Part shown: piece after piece, positions 1 to 7,854 of the stretch
Numbering within the stretch: the first letter of the stretch is position 1
How the letters are laid out: every line of letters begins with the position of its first letter
From: an uncultured Alphaproteobacteria bacterium
GTDB lineage: Bacteria > Pseudomonadota > Alphaproteobacteria > RF32 > CAG-239
Reading direction: 5' to 3'
Assembly (NCBI GenBank): GCA_905235385.1
Contig: CAJOLB010000021.1
Span: forward strand, 1 to 32,381
Length of the DNA: 32,381 nucleotides
Translations under genes and position numbers: made by a program
Notes under the pieces: generated by a model
Seen by the model: only the letters and a program-made list of their open reading frames with translations
Told to the model about the DNA's origin: nothing
Databases searched by the model: none

Positions 1-1
1 T

Positions 2-3000
2 GATGATTTTTATGAAGTTGTCGGCAGCGTTTTGTCTTCGGGTATTGTTTATAACGATGCGGGGCAGGCCATAGGAAGGCTCGCCGGAAACGGTTCGTAT
101 ATTAATTTTGAGGGGCAGAATATCGGTTTTGTTTCGCCTTCGGGTTATGCTTATCGTCAGGCAGACAGCGGTTATGTTTTGGAAGGAAAGCTGATTTCTT
201 CAAAAATGGTTGTTTCTCTTGAGGGAGCTTTTATCGGAAGCGTGGCGCCGGGTGGTCAGGTAACGGATTTTGACGGAGCGATGATCGGTCGCGTTCATGC
301 AAACGGTTATGTTTATGACGGATCGGCAAATATTATCGGACGGACAGTGAAAACAGCTTATGCCTTTGATAACAGCGGAGCGTATTTCGGGCTTGTCAGT
401 TATGACGGAGATGTTGTCTTAAACGGGAAATCGGTCGGAAAGCAGAGAGCTGACGGAAAAATCGTTAACTTAAAAGGCGAAGTTGTCGGTTTTAAGGTTG
501 AGCTTAATGCGGTTGCGGTTTCAACGGAAGGCAGATATTTAGGTTATTTGGCGCCGAACGGACAAATTTTGAAAAACAAAGGCGAGGTTGTCGGTTTTGT
601 GGGACCGCGTCGGACGGTGAAAAATAAATCAGGCGAGGTTATCGGTCAAATTGCCGAGAAAGGACCTATATTTGATTATTTAGGCAGAGTTAAGGCTGAA
701 GCAATGCCGAACGGACAGGTTGTTTCTTTTGAGGGTTCGACACTTGGATTTATGAAGGGCGGTCTTGCTTTTGATAATGCCGGATTTATGTTGGGCTCTG
801 TTATGGAACCTGCCTTGATTTTAGATTTAAATCAAAATGTTATAGGCTTGACAGGCGTTGGCAGTGAGTTTGTGTTAGGGGCTCAAAAATATGTGGTTTC
901 GCCGCTCGGATATGTTTTTTCGGCAGACGGAGTGGTTGTCGGTGAAACAGCAGGCTTTTCGCCTGCTTATACAGAGGAAGGCTCATTATTCGGCTATCTT
1001 GATGTGAACGGAAAGGTTAAAGCGCCTGACGGAGAGACTTTAAGAATTAAGAGTGCAGGCTTTATCGCTGATGCGCAAAATAAAGTTAAAGCTCGTCAAA
1101 TCAATCCTTCATATGCGCTTATGTATGGAGGTTCGGATAAGGCATTGGTTTCAGATACGAATGAAGTATATGATGTGCAAAATAAGGTTTTGGCGCGCGT
1201 TTTGCCTGAATATGAGCTGGTGTCGGCTAAAGATGAAAATATGATGATGCCGGTTGTGGGTGATGCCGGTGAAAATTATGGCGTTGCATCTAACGTTCGC
1301 GGCGAATTAATCGGTTATACGGATATCAGAGGCGATGTTTTAAGCGCCGGTAAAGAAGTCGGCAAGATGAGCGGCAAAAATATCGTGTTAAATAAAAAAG
1401 GTATTTATTTGGGTTCTAATTTGCCGTTTAAGGCGATTGTTAATTCAAACTGTGAAAGTTTGGGTGTTGTGGGCGTTAAAGGCGACGCAAGATCAGGAAG
1501 AGACAATGTTTTAGGTAAGGTTTTAATCAACGGACAGGTTGTTTCGGAAGTTGGTCAATATTTGGGATATATGGCTCAAACTGCACCTGTTTATGATTTT
1601 GAAGGAAAATTGCTCGGCTTTTCAAATGCAACAGGTAAAGTCATTGATGACCAAAGACAGGTTGTGGGATGTTTAAGCTGGGACGGCAGAATGTATGAAG
1701 ACGGTGTTGTTTTCAAGGGTTCCAAAGTTAATGATGGTTTTGTTATGAGCTTTGAAAGTGCGTTTGTCGGACGCGTCAATGTTCAAAATGAATTTATCAA
1801 TAATGACGGAGATGTTGCCGGTTTTGCAAGGCCTAACGGAACAGTCGTTAATGAAAATAACCGCAAGTTCGGTCTGGTTTTCAAATATAAGGTGGCTTTT
1901 GACAGGAACAACAATTTTGTGGGATATGTTGCGCCGGACGGTAAAGTTTTGGACGACCAAAACAGAGTTTTCGGGAATGTAACTTATGATGGATTAGTCG
2001 TTTCTAAAAATAAGGCTGTCGGATATGCCCTTTATGATTTATATGTGTATGATGAAAACGGGCATGTGATGGGTTATTTGATGAAAAACGGCTCGGTGAT
2101 GAGTTTTGGAGGTGTTAATCTCGGAAAAGCTGACAGAGGTTTCTTGGTTTCAAAAGAAGGTGTTCTGATCGGGCGCGGAAATCGTGATTATTTCATCAGA
2201 GATAAGAAAAACGAAGTTATCGGTGAGCTTAAACTCTCAGGCAAGGTTTATGATTCAAACGGTGAGGAAATTGCTGACGTTTCCGGCAATGGTGATGTGA
2301 GAGACCAAACAGGCAAATTGCTTGCTGTTGCAAGACCTTTGCAATATTATGCCGCTCAATATAAGTCAGGAGCGGGACTTTCTGTGCCGCAGACAGAACA
2401 AGAGAGTCCTTTTAAGGTCGGAGTAATTGATGAGCCGGAATATGATGAAGACGAAAAAGAAACCGAAGATGATATGCCTTCTTATCGTCAAAAAGTTATC
2501 GGGGTTGTCTTTTCGCCTGATGGAAAATATTTAGGACAAGTGCTCGAAACAGGTGAGATTGTTTCGGATAGCGGTGATGTTGTCGGACGGGCTCAAGACG
2601 GATTGGCTTTTGATAAGGATAATAATTTAATCGGAACAGTTGATGAGAAACCGGAAGAAGATGTTTCTTCAAGCAAGCCTGAGCCGGCTCAGGCGCAAAT
2701 GCCTTCGACAATCTTTTTGCCTAAAGATGCTTACGGAACATCTGATGTTCCTTCAGACTTGGGACCGGGCGGCGGTTTCGGACCGAATGAAAGATATGAT
2801 CCTGTCAGAGCGAGAATGCTTGCAGAAGCCCAGGCTGTCAGACAAAGCGAAATTAAAGTCGGTAAATTAACTTCAAATGTTAATCCTTCATCGATCACCG
2901 GTTGGCAGTCAAACTGGGATAATGCGAACTTTACGATCTCATCTTGGCGCGTGGATATGAGCGAGATGATTTTGGCAGACAAGCCGATTCCGGCGGTTTT

Positions 3001-3901
3001 GGCCAGAACAATTATGGACAGCGGACTTGCAGGTTCTGTGCCGATTACGGCAATCGTGGAGAGAAATGTTTATGCGGAAGACGGCAGAAATATTGTGATT
3101 CCGGCAGGAAGCCGTGTGATGGGACAATCTTCGGGCGGATCAACCGGCGGATCAACCGGAAGTGCGGTGCGTATGGATATCACATGGACGAGGCTTATCA
3201 GACCTGACGGGTCGGCGTTTGAGTTTTCACAGGCTCAGACAGGCGATGCACAAGGCAGAGGCGGTGCACTCGGATATTTGGATCAGCAGCTGTTGAAGAA
3301 ATATACGCTTCCGATGGCAACCTCTTTGATGAGCGATGCTTTGGCTTATGTGATGGCAAGAGGGCAGACAACAACATCATCAGACGGAGCTTCAACACAG
3401 GATTCAAGGTCGCAGGCGGCTGAAGATGCACGTCAGCATTTCTTGGATAATATGGATGAGATTTTCAGAGATATTATGAATGATAAGATGAATATTGCGG
3501 CAGTGACTTATGTGCCGGCAGGAACGCGTTTGATTATTTATCCGAAAGTTGATTTGTGGCTCAGAACGGCAGAAAGAGAGAAAGAAATGGAAGAAAAAAT
3601 AAGTTCTCTCGGCAAGCCTGAATCTTTGATTGATGATGGTCGTCCGATTGGAAGTTTGCATGAAGGAGGAACGGAGAGCAGCTCGGCAGCAACCGGAGGT
3701 TCTTCTTCAAGGGTGGTTTATAGCGGAAATGATGGTTCTATTCAGCCGACAAGTGCGCCTTTGATTGATGACGGAGCTTATGAGCCGAAGAGAAGAAGAG
3801 CTGTTGCACCGGGGGTAACACCGCCGCCGCCCTCAACAAATGCAACTGTGCCTTCAAGTTCAAATTCGTCATCGGACAGTTCGTCCGGAGCGCTCTTTTA
3901 G
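2..3901 (+). CDS. VirB10/TrbI-family (DotG/IcmE-like) type IV secretion channel protein with giant N-terminal repeat region, 5'-partial
   Basis: VirB10-type proteins form the core channel that spans both membranes in type IV secretion systems. The reading frame is open to the window edge (codons from position 2 before a TTG at 32), so the true start lies outside. Residues 1 to about 770 (counted from the TTG) are a diverged tandem repeat of roughly 20 residues, approximately G-x-V-x-x-x-(D/N)-x-x-G-x-x-(V/I/L)-G-x-(V/L); a few more copies follow at about 820-870 after an acidic stretch. The VirB10-like domain is at about 970-1180 (MSEMILADKPIPAVL, then a stretch with IPAGSRVMGQ, and YVPAGTRLIIYP). 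The tail is rich in Pro and Ser. A long repeat region before a VirB10 domain is the DotG/IcmE architecture. virB11 follows after 12 nt. The VirB10 call is firm; Dot/Icm kinship is inference. Confidence 0.85.
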   Translation, partial: DDFYEVVGSVLSSGIVYNDAGQAIGRLAGNGSYINFEGQNIGFVSPSGYAYRQADSGYVLEGKLISSKMVVSLEGAFIGSVAPGGQVTDFDGAMIGRVHANGYVYDGSANIIGRTVKTAYAFDNSGAYFGLVSYDGDVVLNGKSVGKQRADGKIVNLKGEVVGFKVELNAVAVSTEGRYLGYLAPNGQILKNKGEVVGFVGPRRTVKNKSGEVIGQIAEKGPIFDYLGRVKAEAMPNGQVVSFEGSTLGFMKGGLAFDNAGFMLGSVMEPALILDLNQNVIGLTGVGSEFVLGAQKYVVSPLGYVFSADGVVVGETAGFSPAYTEEGSLFGYLDVNGKVKAPDGETLRIKSAGFIADAQNKVKARQINPSYALMYGGSDKALVSDTNEVYDVQNKVLARVLPEYELVSAKDENMMMPVVGDAGENYGVASNVRGELIGYTDIRGDVLSAGKEVGKMSGKNIVLNKKGIYLGSNLPFKAIVNSNCESLGVVGVKGDARSGRDNVLGKVLINGQVVSEVGQYLGYMAQTAPVYDFEGKLLGFSNATGKVIDDQRQVVGCLSWDGRMYEDGVVFKGSKVNDGFVMSFESAFVGRVNVQNEFINNDGDVAGFARPNGTVVNENNRKFGLVFKYKVAFDRNNNFVGYVAPDGKVLDDQNRVFGNVTYDGLVVSKNKAVGYALYDLYVYDENGHVMGYLMKNGSVMSFGGVNLGKADRGFLVSKEGVLIGRGNRDYFIRDKKNEVIGELKLSGKVYDSNGEEIADVSGNGDVRDQTGKLLAVARPLQYYAAQYKSGAGLSVPQTEQESPFKVGVIDEPEYDEDEKETEDDMPSYRQKVIGVVFSPDGKYLGQVLETGEIVSDSGDVVGRAQDGLAFDKDNNLIGTVDEKPEEDVSSSKPEPAQAQMPSTIFLPKDAYGTSDVPSDLGPGGGFGPNERYDPVRARMLAEAQAVRQSEIKVGKLTSNVNPSSITGWQSNWDNANFTISSWRVDMSEMILADKPIPAVLARTIMDSGLAGSVPITAIVERNVYAEDGRNIVIPAGSRVMGQSSGGSTGGSTGSAVRMDITWTRLIRPDGSAFEFSQAQTGDAQGRGGALGYLDQQLLKKYTLPMATSLMSDALAYVMARGQTTTSSDGASTQDSRSQAAEDARQHFLDNMDEIFRDIMNDKMNIAAVTYVPAGTRLIIYPKVDLWLRTAEREKEMEEKISSLGKPESLIDDGRPIGSLHEGGTESSSAATGGSSSRVVYSGNDGSIQPTSAPLIDDGAYEPKRRRAVAPGVTPPPPSTNATVPSSSNSSSDSSSGALF

Positions 3902-3913
3902 AAAGGAAAAAGT

Positions 3914-4885
3914 ATGAGCTCTTTTACGGTTTTGGAATCTGTTTTACGCCCGCTTTCTTATTGGTATAATCAAGAAAATATCGAAGAAGTGGCTATCAAT
4001 CGCGCCGGTCAGGTTTGGCTGAGATTGCGCGGAAAACGTGCGTATCCGTGGGTGATGTATGAAGATGAAAAACTCTCTAAAGAATATTTGACGGACTTGC
4101 TTTATATTGTTGCCAATACATATGAATTGCCTTTTGATCCGGTTGCGGGTTCGCCGCTTGTGTTTACGGATATTCCGGGCGGACACCGTTTTTCGGCGGT
4201 TTCAGGTAAAAATGTGATGTATGATGAAAATGATTTAACCGGCGGTGTGGCTCTGACAATTCGTGTTCACAGCGAAGATGTGGCTTTCGGTTTGGCAGAT
4301 TATGGTTTGACGCAAGGTCAGGCACTTCATAAAATCAATCCCTTAAAAGATATTAAGGATCCGGAAGATCCGTATGAACGTTTGTTGTTATCCATTAAGC
4401 GAGGTGATCATATTTTGGTCAGCGGTGCGACGGCAACAGGTAAAACAACGTTTTTGAACAATCTTTTGAAGATTTTGGACATTCACAAACGCATTATTAC
4501 CATCGAAGATACGCGCGAATTGATGGTTCCGCACCCGAACCGCGTGCATCTGGTTTTATCTCGTACGGAACAAACTAACCAAATGGATTATGCAAAAATT
4601 ATTGACCTTGTGGTTCGTTTTACGCCTGATGCGATTATCGGCGGTGAAATTTCAACGTCAAATGCAGGTGCGCTTTGGGAGCTGATGGGCTCAGGTCACG
4701 ACAACTGTTTAGCAACCATTCACGCGGAAAGTTCAGAGGCAGCCTATCAAGCCTTTACGGACCGTATTCTTCATACCTATCCTGCTATTGATCGTGAGAA
4801 AACAATTGAAGAAATGCGCCACAAGTTGCGTGTGGTGCAAATAAATAGAGACGGGAACTTGCGCGCCATCACCGAAGTAACATAA
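3914..4885 (+). CDS. virB11: VirB11-family type IV secretion ATPase
   Basis: Hexameric cytoplasmic ATPase that powers type IV secretion at the inner membrane. The 323 residues show the family motifs in order: Walker A GATATGKT at 171-178, Asp box ITIEDTREL at 195-203, Walker B-like DAIIGGEIS at 239-247 and His box GHDNCLATIHAESS at 261-274. The N-terminal 150 residues fit the VirB11/PilT N-terminal domain (PLVFTDIPGGHRFSAVSG). Start: ATG preceded by AAAGGAAAAAGT, 12 nt after the VirB10-like gene, so the two are co-transcribed. It appears to be the last gene of the operon, because a hairpin element ending in a T-run follows its stop directly. DotB or another secretion ATPase is possible, but VirB11 fits best with the VirB10-type neighbour. 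Confidence 0.9.
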   Translation: MSSFTVLESVLRPLSYWYNQENIEEVAINRAGQVWLRLRGKRAYPWVMYEDEKLSKEYLTDLLYIVANTYELPFDPVAGSPLVFTDIPGGHRFSAVSGKNVMYDENDLTGGVALTIRVHSEDVAFGLADYGLTQGQALHKINPLKDIKDPEDPYERLLLSIKRGDHILVSGATATGKTTFLNNLLKILDIHKRIITIEDTRELMVPHPNRVHLVLSRTEQTNQMDYAKIIDLVVRFTPDAIIGGEISTSNAGALWELMGSGHDNCLATIHAESSEAAYQAFTDRILHTYPAIDREKTIEEMRHKLRVVQINRDGNLRAITEVT

Positions 4886-5008
4886 AAAAATGCGTATAAT
4901 GGCTAACTAATACAGACACCTTTCCTCATGCTCGGTCATGTACGTTCATGTACACTCCCTTCGCATTTTGTCAGGTGTCTTATTATTTAGTCATTCTCCG
5001 CGTTTTTT
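4885..5008 (+). repeat. Intergenic hairpin element, copy A (probable terminator of the virB operon)
   Basis: Imperfect inverted repeat. The 5' arm at 4901-4921 (ending AATACAGACACCT) pairs with the 3' arm at 4973-4992 (AGGTGTCTTATTATTTAG). It is closed by AAAAAATGCG (4885-4894) against CCGCGTTTTTT (4998-5008). Inside the loop is a small hairpin TGTAC-N6-GTACA (4939-4954) followed by CTCC. Related elements lie after the zapA/6S region (9449-9549) and after pgk (12035-12157), and a 3' half lies after ugd (24751-24788). All follow the 3' end of a plus-strand transcription unit. The T-run after the closing stem suits a terminator. Confidence 0.6.
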
Positions 5009-5080
5009 GTTTGTATGCGGCTAACTAATACAGACACCTTGTTTTTTTGTTTGTATGCGGCTAACTAATACAGGCGCCTT
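5001..5080 (+). repeat. Two tandem 40-bp units derived from the 5' arm of the hairpin element
   Basis: Positions 5001-5040 and 5041-5080 are direct repeats with four mismatches. Each contains TTGTATGCGGCTAACTAATA followed by CAGACACCTT or CAGGCGCCTT. They repeat the 5' arm of copy A without a 3' arm. They look like local duplication of half an element, or array growth by slippage. Confidence 0.7.
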
Positions 5081-5138
5081 TATTTTGAGCTTATCTGACA
5101 TGTTCTCCGAGCTTTTTGGGGGATATATGAGCTGTTCT

Positions 5139-5561
5139 TTAAGAAATAAATTTATGCCAAGCGGCGAGGGCTTTTTGTTTGAAAGTTTGAATGCGCTCTT
5201 TGCCATACATTTCTTCTAATTTTGCAAAATATTTTTGATAGTCTTCTTGATAAGTGTCTTCGCCGGGGATTTCATCAACCATGACGACTTCAACATCATA
5301 GGCTTGATTGACTTTATCGGCGGTGCATTCCATAATGGTAACGGTTTTAGCATTTTTAATTTTTTGGCGGATTATCGGAGCAATTGATTTTAAAAGGTAA
5401 AAATCTTTGTTGTTGCGGCCTAAAATGGCTTGATTGCGCCCGTCATAAAATAAGGCACCGCGAAAAACATAATCCGCTTCAAGCTGGATTTTGACGATGA
5501 CGCCTTGCTTGTCAAAGAAAAAATCAGATTGAAGTTTTTTAAAAGAACGCTCGTTTTCCAT
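5139..5561 (-). CDS. Hypothetical protein, second gene of an unknown two-gene unit
   Basis: About 140 residues with no family recognised. An upstream in-frame ATG at 5606 exists. The ATG at 5561 is preferred because it overlaps the stop codon of the upstream gene (TAATG), the usual sign of translational coupling; the longer form would overlap that gene by 46 nt. There is no signal peptide or membrane segment. The N-terminal half looks like alternating beta-strands (GVIVKIQLEADYVFRGALFY). The C-terminal third is charged and helical (YQEDYQKYFAKLEEMYGKER). It probably acts in the cytoplasm together with the 60-residue product encoded upstream. Coding status is supported by the coupling and by length. 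Function is unknown. Confidence 0.6.
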   Translation of the reverse strand: MENERSFKKLQSDFFFDKQGVIVKIQLEADYVFRGALFYDGRNQAILGRNNKDFYLLKSIAPIIRQKIKNAKTVTIMECTADKVNQAYDVEVVMVDEIPGEDTYQEDYQKYFAKLEEMYGKERIQTFKQKALAAWHKFIS

Positions 5562-5743
5562 TATCTTCCCATGCTCTGAGTAATGGATTTGCCAAGTTCG
5601 TCCCAATGCTCGTTTGAAACGGCAAACGCTAAACCGCCCATTGTGGCCGAGGCAACCGAATCAAGACGCGCCTGAGATGCCGTTTTACTCACCTGTTTGA
5701 CGGCATTTTGAATGAAGCTGAATATTTTTGAAAAAAACAACAT
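5561..5743 (-). CDS. Small hypothetical protein (60 aa), first gene of an unknown two-gene unit
   Basis: The start has a strong ribosome binding site (AAGGAGC, 7 nt before ATG), and its stop overlaps the next start as TAATG. The N-terminus MLFFSKIFSFIQNAVKQVSK could form an amphipathic helix. The C-terminus is a mild Gly/Ala stretch (ATMGGLAFAVSNEHWDELG) without a clear membrane span. The unit sits between the rpmE terminator and the hairpin elements, so it is its own transcription unit. A small gene coupled to a larger one recalls toxin-antitoxin or effector/chaperone pairs, but no motif supports either. Function unknown. Confidence 0.55.
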   Translation of the reverse strand: MLFFSKIFSFIQNAVKQVSKTASQARLDSVASATMGGLAFAVSNEHWDELGKSITQSMGR

Positions 5744-5799
5744 AATTTTGCTCCTTATATCTTTATTATATGCAATTTTTCAAATAATGGCAAGTAAAT

Positions 5800-5832
5800 A
5801 AAAAAAATCGCCGAACGAATCGACGATTTTGG
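5800..5832 (-). terminator. Rho-independent terminator of rpmE
   Basis: On the minus strand ATCGTCGA (5827-5820) pairs with TCGGCGAT (5814-5807), with one G-U pair and a 5-nt loop, followed by a run of seven T. It lies about 25 nt after the rpmE stop. Confidence 0.8.
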
Positions 5833-5852
5833 AAAACAAATTAAAATATATT

Positions 5853-6080
5853 TTATGCTTTTTTGATACCGAAAGCACCAAATTTGCTGTTGAATTTTGA
5901 AACTTGACCACCGGAGTCAACCATGCGGTGGATACCTGTCCATGCAGGATGAGACTTCGGATCAATTTCCAAATTCATTTTATCACCTTTCTTTCCCCAC
6001 GTGGTGCGGACTTTGCACTCTGTGCCATCTGTCATCACGTATGTGATTTCGTGGTAATCAGGATGAATGCCTTTTTTCAT
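5853..6080 (-). CDS. rpmE: 50S ribosomal protein L31
   Basis: L31 is a small protein of the large ribosomal subunit that bridges to the 30S head. The 75-residue sequence begins [20 protein letters not shown] and contains the family signature [10 protein letters not shown] at about 40-49. It has a single cysteine, so it belongs to the zinc-independent form lacking CxxC. Start: ATG preceded by GGAGAAATATA. It has a promoter-like sequence upstream and a strong terminator downstream, so it is probably monocistronic, although the IMPase-like gene upstream is on the same strand. Confidence 0.95.
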   Translation of the reverse strand: MKKGIHPDYHEITYVMTDGTECKVRTTWGKKGDKMNLEIDPKSHPAWTGIHRMVDSGGQVSKFNSKFGAFGIKKA

Positions 6081-6126
6081 TATATTTCTCCAATAAAAAA
6101 CTCTTCTTTTTATAAAAATTTATGCT

Positions 6127-6155
6127 CTTATAACCTAATCAATTTGGATTTTCAA
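6127..6155 (-). promoter_or_regulatory. Likely sigma-70 promoter for rpmE
   Basis: On the minus strand a -35 box TTGAAA (6155-6150) and a -10 box TATAAG (6132-6127) are separated by 17 nt. They lie about 47 nt upstream of the rpmE start, in the short gap after the IMPase-like gene. Confidence 0.55.
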
Positions 6156-6170
6156 GTCTTTTTTTAAGAA

Positions 6171-6971
6171 TTATTTAAAAATTTCAAAAATCTTTTGATT
6201 CAAGTTAAAGTTTGTGGCAATTAAATCACCGGTTTTGCGGACTTCAGACATATCTTCAACGCGAATGTCTTTTTGATTTACGGAGCGAATCGAACCGCCG
6301 GCTTCAGTAATCATCAAGATGCCCGCATAAATCGAGCAGAGGTGATTTGAAAGGCTGATTGAAGCATCAAACTTTCCGCCTGCAAGATAAGCTAAATCAA
6401 GCGCTATTGAACCGCTGATGCGCAAATTTCCGGTCTTTTTTAAGATTTTAGAATGAAGATCGCTGATGTCTGACGACTTGTTTTTGAAAGACGAAGTTGA
6501 AGAAACAAGCGCCGACTCGATTTCTTTTAAAGAAGAAACGCGCAATCTCTCATGGTTTCGGTAACCTTCTTTGAACGCACCTTTGCCTTTTTGAGCAAAA
6601 AATGTTTCATCACGCGCCGGATTATAAATCACACCGCAAATGATTTCTTCATTTTCAATTAAGGCAACACTGACGGCAAAATCAGGATTTCCGTGTGCAA
6701 AGTTAATCAGCCCTTCAATCGGCGAAATTGCAAAATAGGACTTGCCGACAATCTTATCGGAGGGGGTAAAAACAGGGACATCCGGTCTGATTTTTGAAAG
6801 CTCGACCTTTAAGTTTTGTTCTAAACGGGTGTATGAATTCATTACAAAAGTTTTGATGCTTTTGATGGAGTTTTGAAGTTGTTCCAACTCGGCAAAGTCA
6901 CGATCAAGCGATGATGATGATTTTTTTGTGGCATCAACAATGCTTGTGAGTAAGGGCGAGATATATGGCAT
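6171..6971 (-). CDS. Inositol-monophosphatase-like protein lacking the catalytic metal ligands
   Basis: Overall this is an IMPase/SuhB-type fold: conserved stretches LINFAHGNPDFAVSVALIE, GVIYNPARDETFFAQKGKGA, GSIALDLAYLAGGKFDA and AGILMITEAGG align with the family, and 266 residues is normal. The Mg2+ ligands are gone. The usual DPLDGT reads S83-PIEGL (first Asp to Ser, second Asp to Glu86, Thr to Leu). The usual WDMAAG reads CSIYAG (Asp to Ser213). The GEE segment before the first motif is absent (FTPSDKIVG). Its ATG overlaps the efp stop by one base (TAATG), so the two are coupled. Inference: a non-catalytic binding or regulatory protein. SuhB is known to act in rRNA antitermination separately from catalysis, which makes a retained non-enzymatic role plausible but unproved. 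Confidence 0.8.
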   Translation of the reverse strand: MPYISPLLTSIVDATKKSSSSLDRDFAELEQLQNSIKSIKTFVMNSYTRLEQNLKVELSKIRPDVPVFTPSDKIVGKSYFAISPIEGLINFAHGNPDFAVSVALIENEEIICGVIYNPARDETFFAQKGKGAFKEGYRNHERLRVSSLKEIESALVSSTSSFKNKSSDISDLHSKILKKTGNLRISGSIALDLAYLAGGKFDASISLSNHLCSIYAGILMITEAGGSIRSVNQKDIRVEDMSEVRKTGDLIATNFNLNQKIFEIFK

Positions 6972-7534
6972 TATTTTGCTCTTTCAACATAGTTGACTTC
7001 AGTTGTGCCGACAACGATTTTTTCACCGACACCGATAAACGGCGGAACCATAATACGCACACCGTTATCTAAAATTGCAGGTTTGTAAGAAGAAGCTGCC
7101 GTTTGACCTTTGATGACAGGTTCTGTTTCAACAACCGTGCAGGTAACTTGAAGCGGTAATTCAACAGAAATCGGGCGACCGTTGATGTGAGAAATGCGAA
7201 CAATCATGCCGTCTGTTAAGAACGGACGAGAATCGCCTAAAATATCTGAGGGCATATTAAATTGTTCAAATGTTTCATTTTCCATAAATGTTAAACCGTT
7301 GCCGTCTTCAAATAAAAATTGGCAGTCTTTGTCTTCAACCATCATTTTTTCGATGGTGTCTTCCGTGCGGAAACGTTCGTTTGTTTTGGTGCCTTCTTCA
7401 ACAGATTTCATTTCGACCTGCATGAAAGCGCCGCCTTTGCCCGGTTTGATGTGTTGTGCTTTGGTGATTGTCCACGGTTTTCCCTTGTATTCAATAACCC
7501 AGCCGATACGGATAGAGCCTGCAAGTTGTTTCAT
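6971..7534 (-). CDS. efp: Translation elongation factor P
   Basis: EF-P binds between the P and E sites of the ribosome and relieves stalling at proline runs. At 187 residues it has full family length, with three beta domains: KOW-like N-terminus (1-65), middle OB domain (66-127), and C-terminal OB domain ending GEKIVVGTTEVNYVERAK. The modified lysine is K33 in the tip loop KPGKGGAF, the form used by EpmA-type beta-lysylation. No modification enzyme lies in this window. Start: ATG with GGAG about 7 nt upstream. The downstream IMPase-like gene overlaps its stop by one base, so they are co-translated. Confidence 0.97.
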   Translation of the reverse strand: MKQLAGSIRIGWVIEYKGKPWTITKAQHIKPGKGGAFMQVEMKSVEEGTKTNERFRTEDTIEKMMVEDKDCQFLFEDGNGLTFMENETFEQFNMPSDILGDSRPFLTDGMIVRISHINGRPISVELPLQVTCTVVETEPVIKGQTAASSYKPAILDNGVRIMVPPFIGVGEKIVVGTTEVNYVERAK

Positions 7535-7654
7535 ATTAAATTCTCCTATTTACAATTTTAAAAAGTGATTGTTTGTGAGCAAACATATACACGGCATTTT
7601 TTTATTTTGCAAGAGTTTTTTTTATTGCTTTTTATATTAGCTTTTGCTAATTTA

Positions 7655-7850
7655 TGGCATAGATATCTGACGGATGTCTCGGGAATGAGAAAAACCGTGA
7701 AATAAGTAAGTATTGGTATGCCTGAAGCATACGCCTGAAAGTCTAAAGGACCGGAAGGCGGCCAAATAAACGTTCGCGCCAATAAGCCGCAACTATTCTT
7801 GCTTATAGTTTTTCTACTTCCTGTCCGCTTTGATTTAAAGCGGATTTTTT
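7655..7850 (+). ncRNA. Candidate structured small RNA of unknown family, opposite to efp
   Basis: The 320-nt gap between efp and the next minus-strand gene holds a GC-richer island on the plus strand with nested hairpins: ACGG/CCGT enclosing TCTC/GAGA (about 7670-7698), GTATGC-CTGAA-GCATAC (about 7715-7732), GTC-TAAAG-GAC (about 7741-7751), GGCG/CGCC (about 7757-7780) and AACTAT/ATAGTT (about 7791-7810). A textbook terminator follows. A possible promoter is TTGCTT (7625-7630), 17 nt, then TAATTT (7648-7653). The sequence lacks motifs I know for SRP RNA, RNase P, tmRNA or common riboswitches. A minus-strand open frame through it looks accidental. The 5' end is approximate. Confidence 0.45.
7825..7850 (+). 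terminator. Rho-independent terminator of the small RNA candidate
   Basis: CCGCTTT (7825-7831), loop GATTT, AAAGCGG (7837-7843), then a run of six T (7845-7850). The T-run is on the plus side, while both flanking genes are on the minus strand, which indicates a plus-strand transcript. Confidence 0.75.
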
Positions 7851-7854
7851 AAAT

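Noticed and set aside
4885-5080. CRISPR array
   Set aside because: The repeats are two adjacent 40-bp copies plus a palindromic element, without regularly spaced unique spacers or nearby cas genes.
5021-5206. Minus-strand open frame over the 40-bp repeats
   Set aside because: It overlaps the hypothetical gene at 5139-5561 on the same strand and is made largely of repeat sequence.
7735-7765. SRP RNA, suggested by CCGGAAGG
   Set aside because: The flanking AGGTCAGG and AAGCAGCC segments of the SRP Alu/S-domain hairpin are absent; a GGAA-capped short stem alone is not enough.
7558-7782. Minus-strand open frame of 74 codons across the small RNA candidate
   Set aside because: It runs through the hairpins on the opposite strand from the terminator, has no clear ribosome binding site, and its end is a Lys/Ile/Asn-rich low-complexity stretch. 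The structured RNA explains the region better.
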